A stretch of 55,408 nucleotides of DNA, from assembly GCA_021784835.1 (NCBI GenBank), contig JAJYHI010000085.1:1-55408 (forward strand). Reading direction: 5' to 3'. The notes under the pieces were generated by a model. The model was not told the DNA's origin. It searched no databases and worked only from the letters and a program-made list of their open reading frames with translations. Position 1 is the first letter of the stretch, and every line of letters starts with the position of its first letter. This document shows, piece by piece, positions 54,669 through 55,408 of the stretch. The position numbers and the translations under genes are program-made. This DNA is from a bacterium. GTDB lineage: Bacteria; SZUA-79; Acidulodesulfobacterales; Acidulodesulfobacteraceae.

Positions 54669-55408
54669 AAACAGTTCTTATTACTGGTTCTACCGACGGA
54701 ATAGGGAAGCAGACCGCCGTTATTCTTGCGCAGAAAGGCTTTTCCGTCTTGATTCACGGCAGGAATGAAGAAAAATGCAAACAAATATTAAATGAAATTT
54801 CTTCTTTAACGGGCGCTAAAAATTTGGATTATTTCGTCTGTGATTTATTGTCGCTAAAAGAAGTTTATCGTTTTTCCGAAGAGGTTAGAAAAAGGTACGA
54901 AAGTTTAGATATTTTAATAAACAACGCCGGCGTTTATTTGAAAGATTACATATTGTCTCCGGAAGGAATAGAAGCTACGTTTCAGATAAACCATCTTTCG
55001 ATGTTTTATCTAACGTTAAATCTTCTTCCAATAATTAAACCGGCAGGAGAACCCGCCCGCATAATAAACGTAAGTTCGACCGCGCATGCTTCGAAAATGG
55101 ATTTCGACAATCTCGTAAAACTTGTAAAATACGATGGGCACAGAGCCTACAGCCTTTCAAAATTATGCAATATTCTTTTTACCTTCGAGTTAAGCGAAAG
55201 GCTGAAGGATAAAAATATCACCGTAAACTGCTTACATCCTGGAGTCATAAACACAAAACTTTTAAAAGCAGGCTGGGGCGCAGTCGGAGGGTTTTTCGGC
55301 AGAAGTCCGCAGGAAGGGGCTAAGACCTCGGTTTATTTAGCCGTTTCTAAAGATGTAGAAAACATAACCGGAAGATATTTCAGCGATTCAAAAATTGCAA
55401 AACCGCAC
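54665..55408 (+). CDS. Short-chain dehydrogenase/reductase (retinol-dehydrogenase-like), 3' end cut by window
   Basis: 248 residues are readable and the frame is open at the window edge. The N-terminal Rossmann motif is LITGSTDGIGKQTA, then INNAGVYLKDY, then the catalytic Ser in NVSSTAHA and Tyr-Lys in YSLSK, and LHPGVINTKLL. It belongs to the classical SDR family, close to WWOX/retinol-dehydrogenase-like forms, NADP(H)-dependent by the TGSTDGIG pattern. It is translationally coupled to the LRV gene; a block of its start is also found in the remnant at 52685. Confidence 0.92.
   Translation, partial: MKTVLITGSTDGIGKQTAVILAQKGFSVLIHGRNEEKCKQILNEISSLTGAKNLDYFVCDLLSLKEVYRFSEEVRKRYESLDILINNAGVYLKDYILSPEGIEATFQINHLSMFYLTLNLLPIIKPAGEPARIINVSSTAHASKMDFDNLVKLVKYDGHRAYSLSKLCNILFTFELSERLKDKNITVNCLHPGVINTKLLKAGWGAVGGFFGRSPQEGAKTSVYLAVSKDVENITGRYFSDSKIAKPH

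Overview
The window is a chromosomal segment of a strongly AT-rich bacterium, most likely a Gram-negative anaerobe or microaerophile. The case rests on ferredoxin-linked enzymes (2-oxoacid:ferredoxin oxidoreductase), an NAD-type molybdo formate dehydrogenase, a hydrogenase-4-like membrane complex, a class I (4Fe-4S) fumarase, and mercury and metal handling genes. The gene content would fit a deltaproteobacterial-type lineage such as the acidophilic Sva0485/Acidulodesulfobacterales group, but that placement is a guess from gene flavour. I saw no tRNA or rRNA gene, CRISPR array, prophage or intact insertion sequence.

Layout. (1) 1-2567, plus strand: the tail of a MerR-type regulator, a DUF4149-like membrane protein, a TSUP (TauE/SafE) transporter and an unassigned membrane protein. 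(2) 2598-20365, minus strand: a redox and metal block. In transcription order it reads Nramp-related transporter, small membrane protein, molybdopterin oxidoreductase, a six-gene hydrogenase-4-like complex (hyfB, C, E, F, G, I order), mercuric reductase with its own MerR-type promoter, then a formate dehydrogenase of two fused proteins: NuoE+NuoF, and a NuoG-like catalytic subunit with an FdsD-like tail. The large subunit of the hyf-like complex lacks all four NiFe cysteines, so it belongs to the energy-converting-hydrogenase-related (Ehr) class and is not a hydrogenase. (3) 20678-31973: the classic origin region, mnmG-mnmE-yidC-yidD-rnpA-rpmH on the minus strand facing dnaA-dnaN-gyrB on the plus strand, with two inverted DnaA boxes just before dnaA. 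(4) 31980-33856: tatA, queE and nth. (5) 33875-40865, minus strand: ndk and a ten-gene run of ferredoxin-linked TCA genes (fumarase, succinyl-CoA synthetase, 2-oxoglutarate:ferredoxin oxidoreductase). (6) 40951-51940: CDF transporter, MFS transporter, proC, maf, yggS, a haem-type HAMP protein, topA, a divergent dprA, a periplasmic binding protein and a nitroreductase. (7) 52096-55408: an accessory stretch with DUF488, isochorismatase-like, sulfite-oxidase-like, LRV-repeat and SDR genes. It includes a deletion-riddled second copy of the LRV/SDR locus.

How it works together. Formate oxidation would feed NADH through the fused FdsGB module. The Ehr complex would couple an unknown redox reaction to ion translocation. 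The ferredoxin-dependent TCA genes, in an order matching the reductive direction, would use low-potential electrons. The most interesting parts are the ligand-less hydrogenase-like complex next to a compressed Fds-type formate dehydrogenase, the palindromic element inserted inside the complex operon, the mercuric reductase unit sitting between them, and the scrambled duplicate at 52.6 kb.
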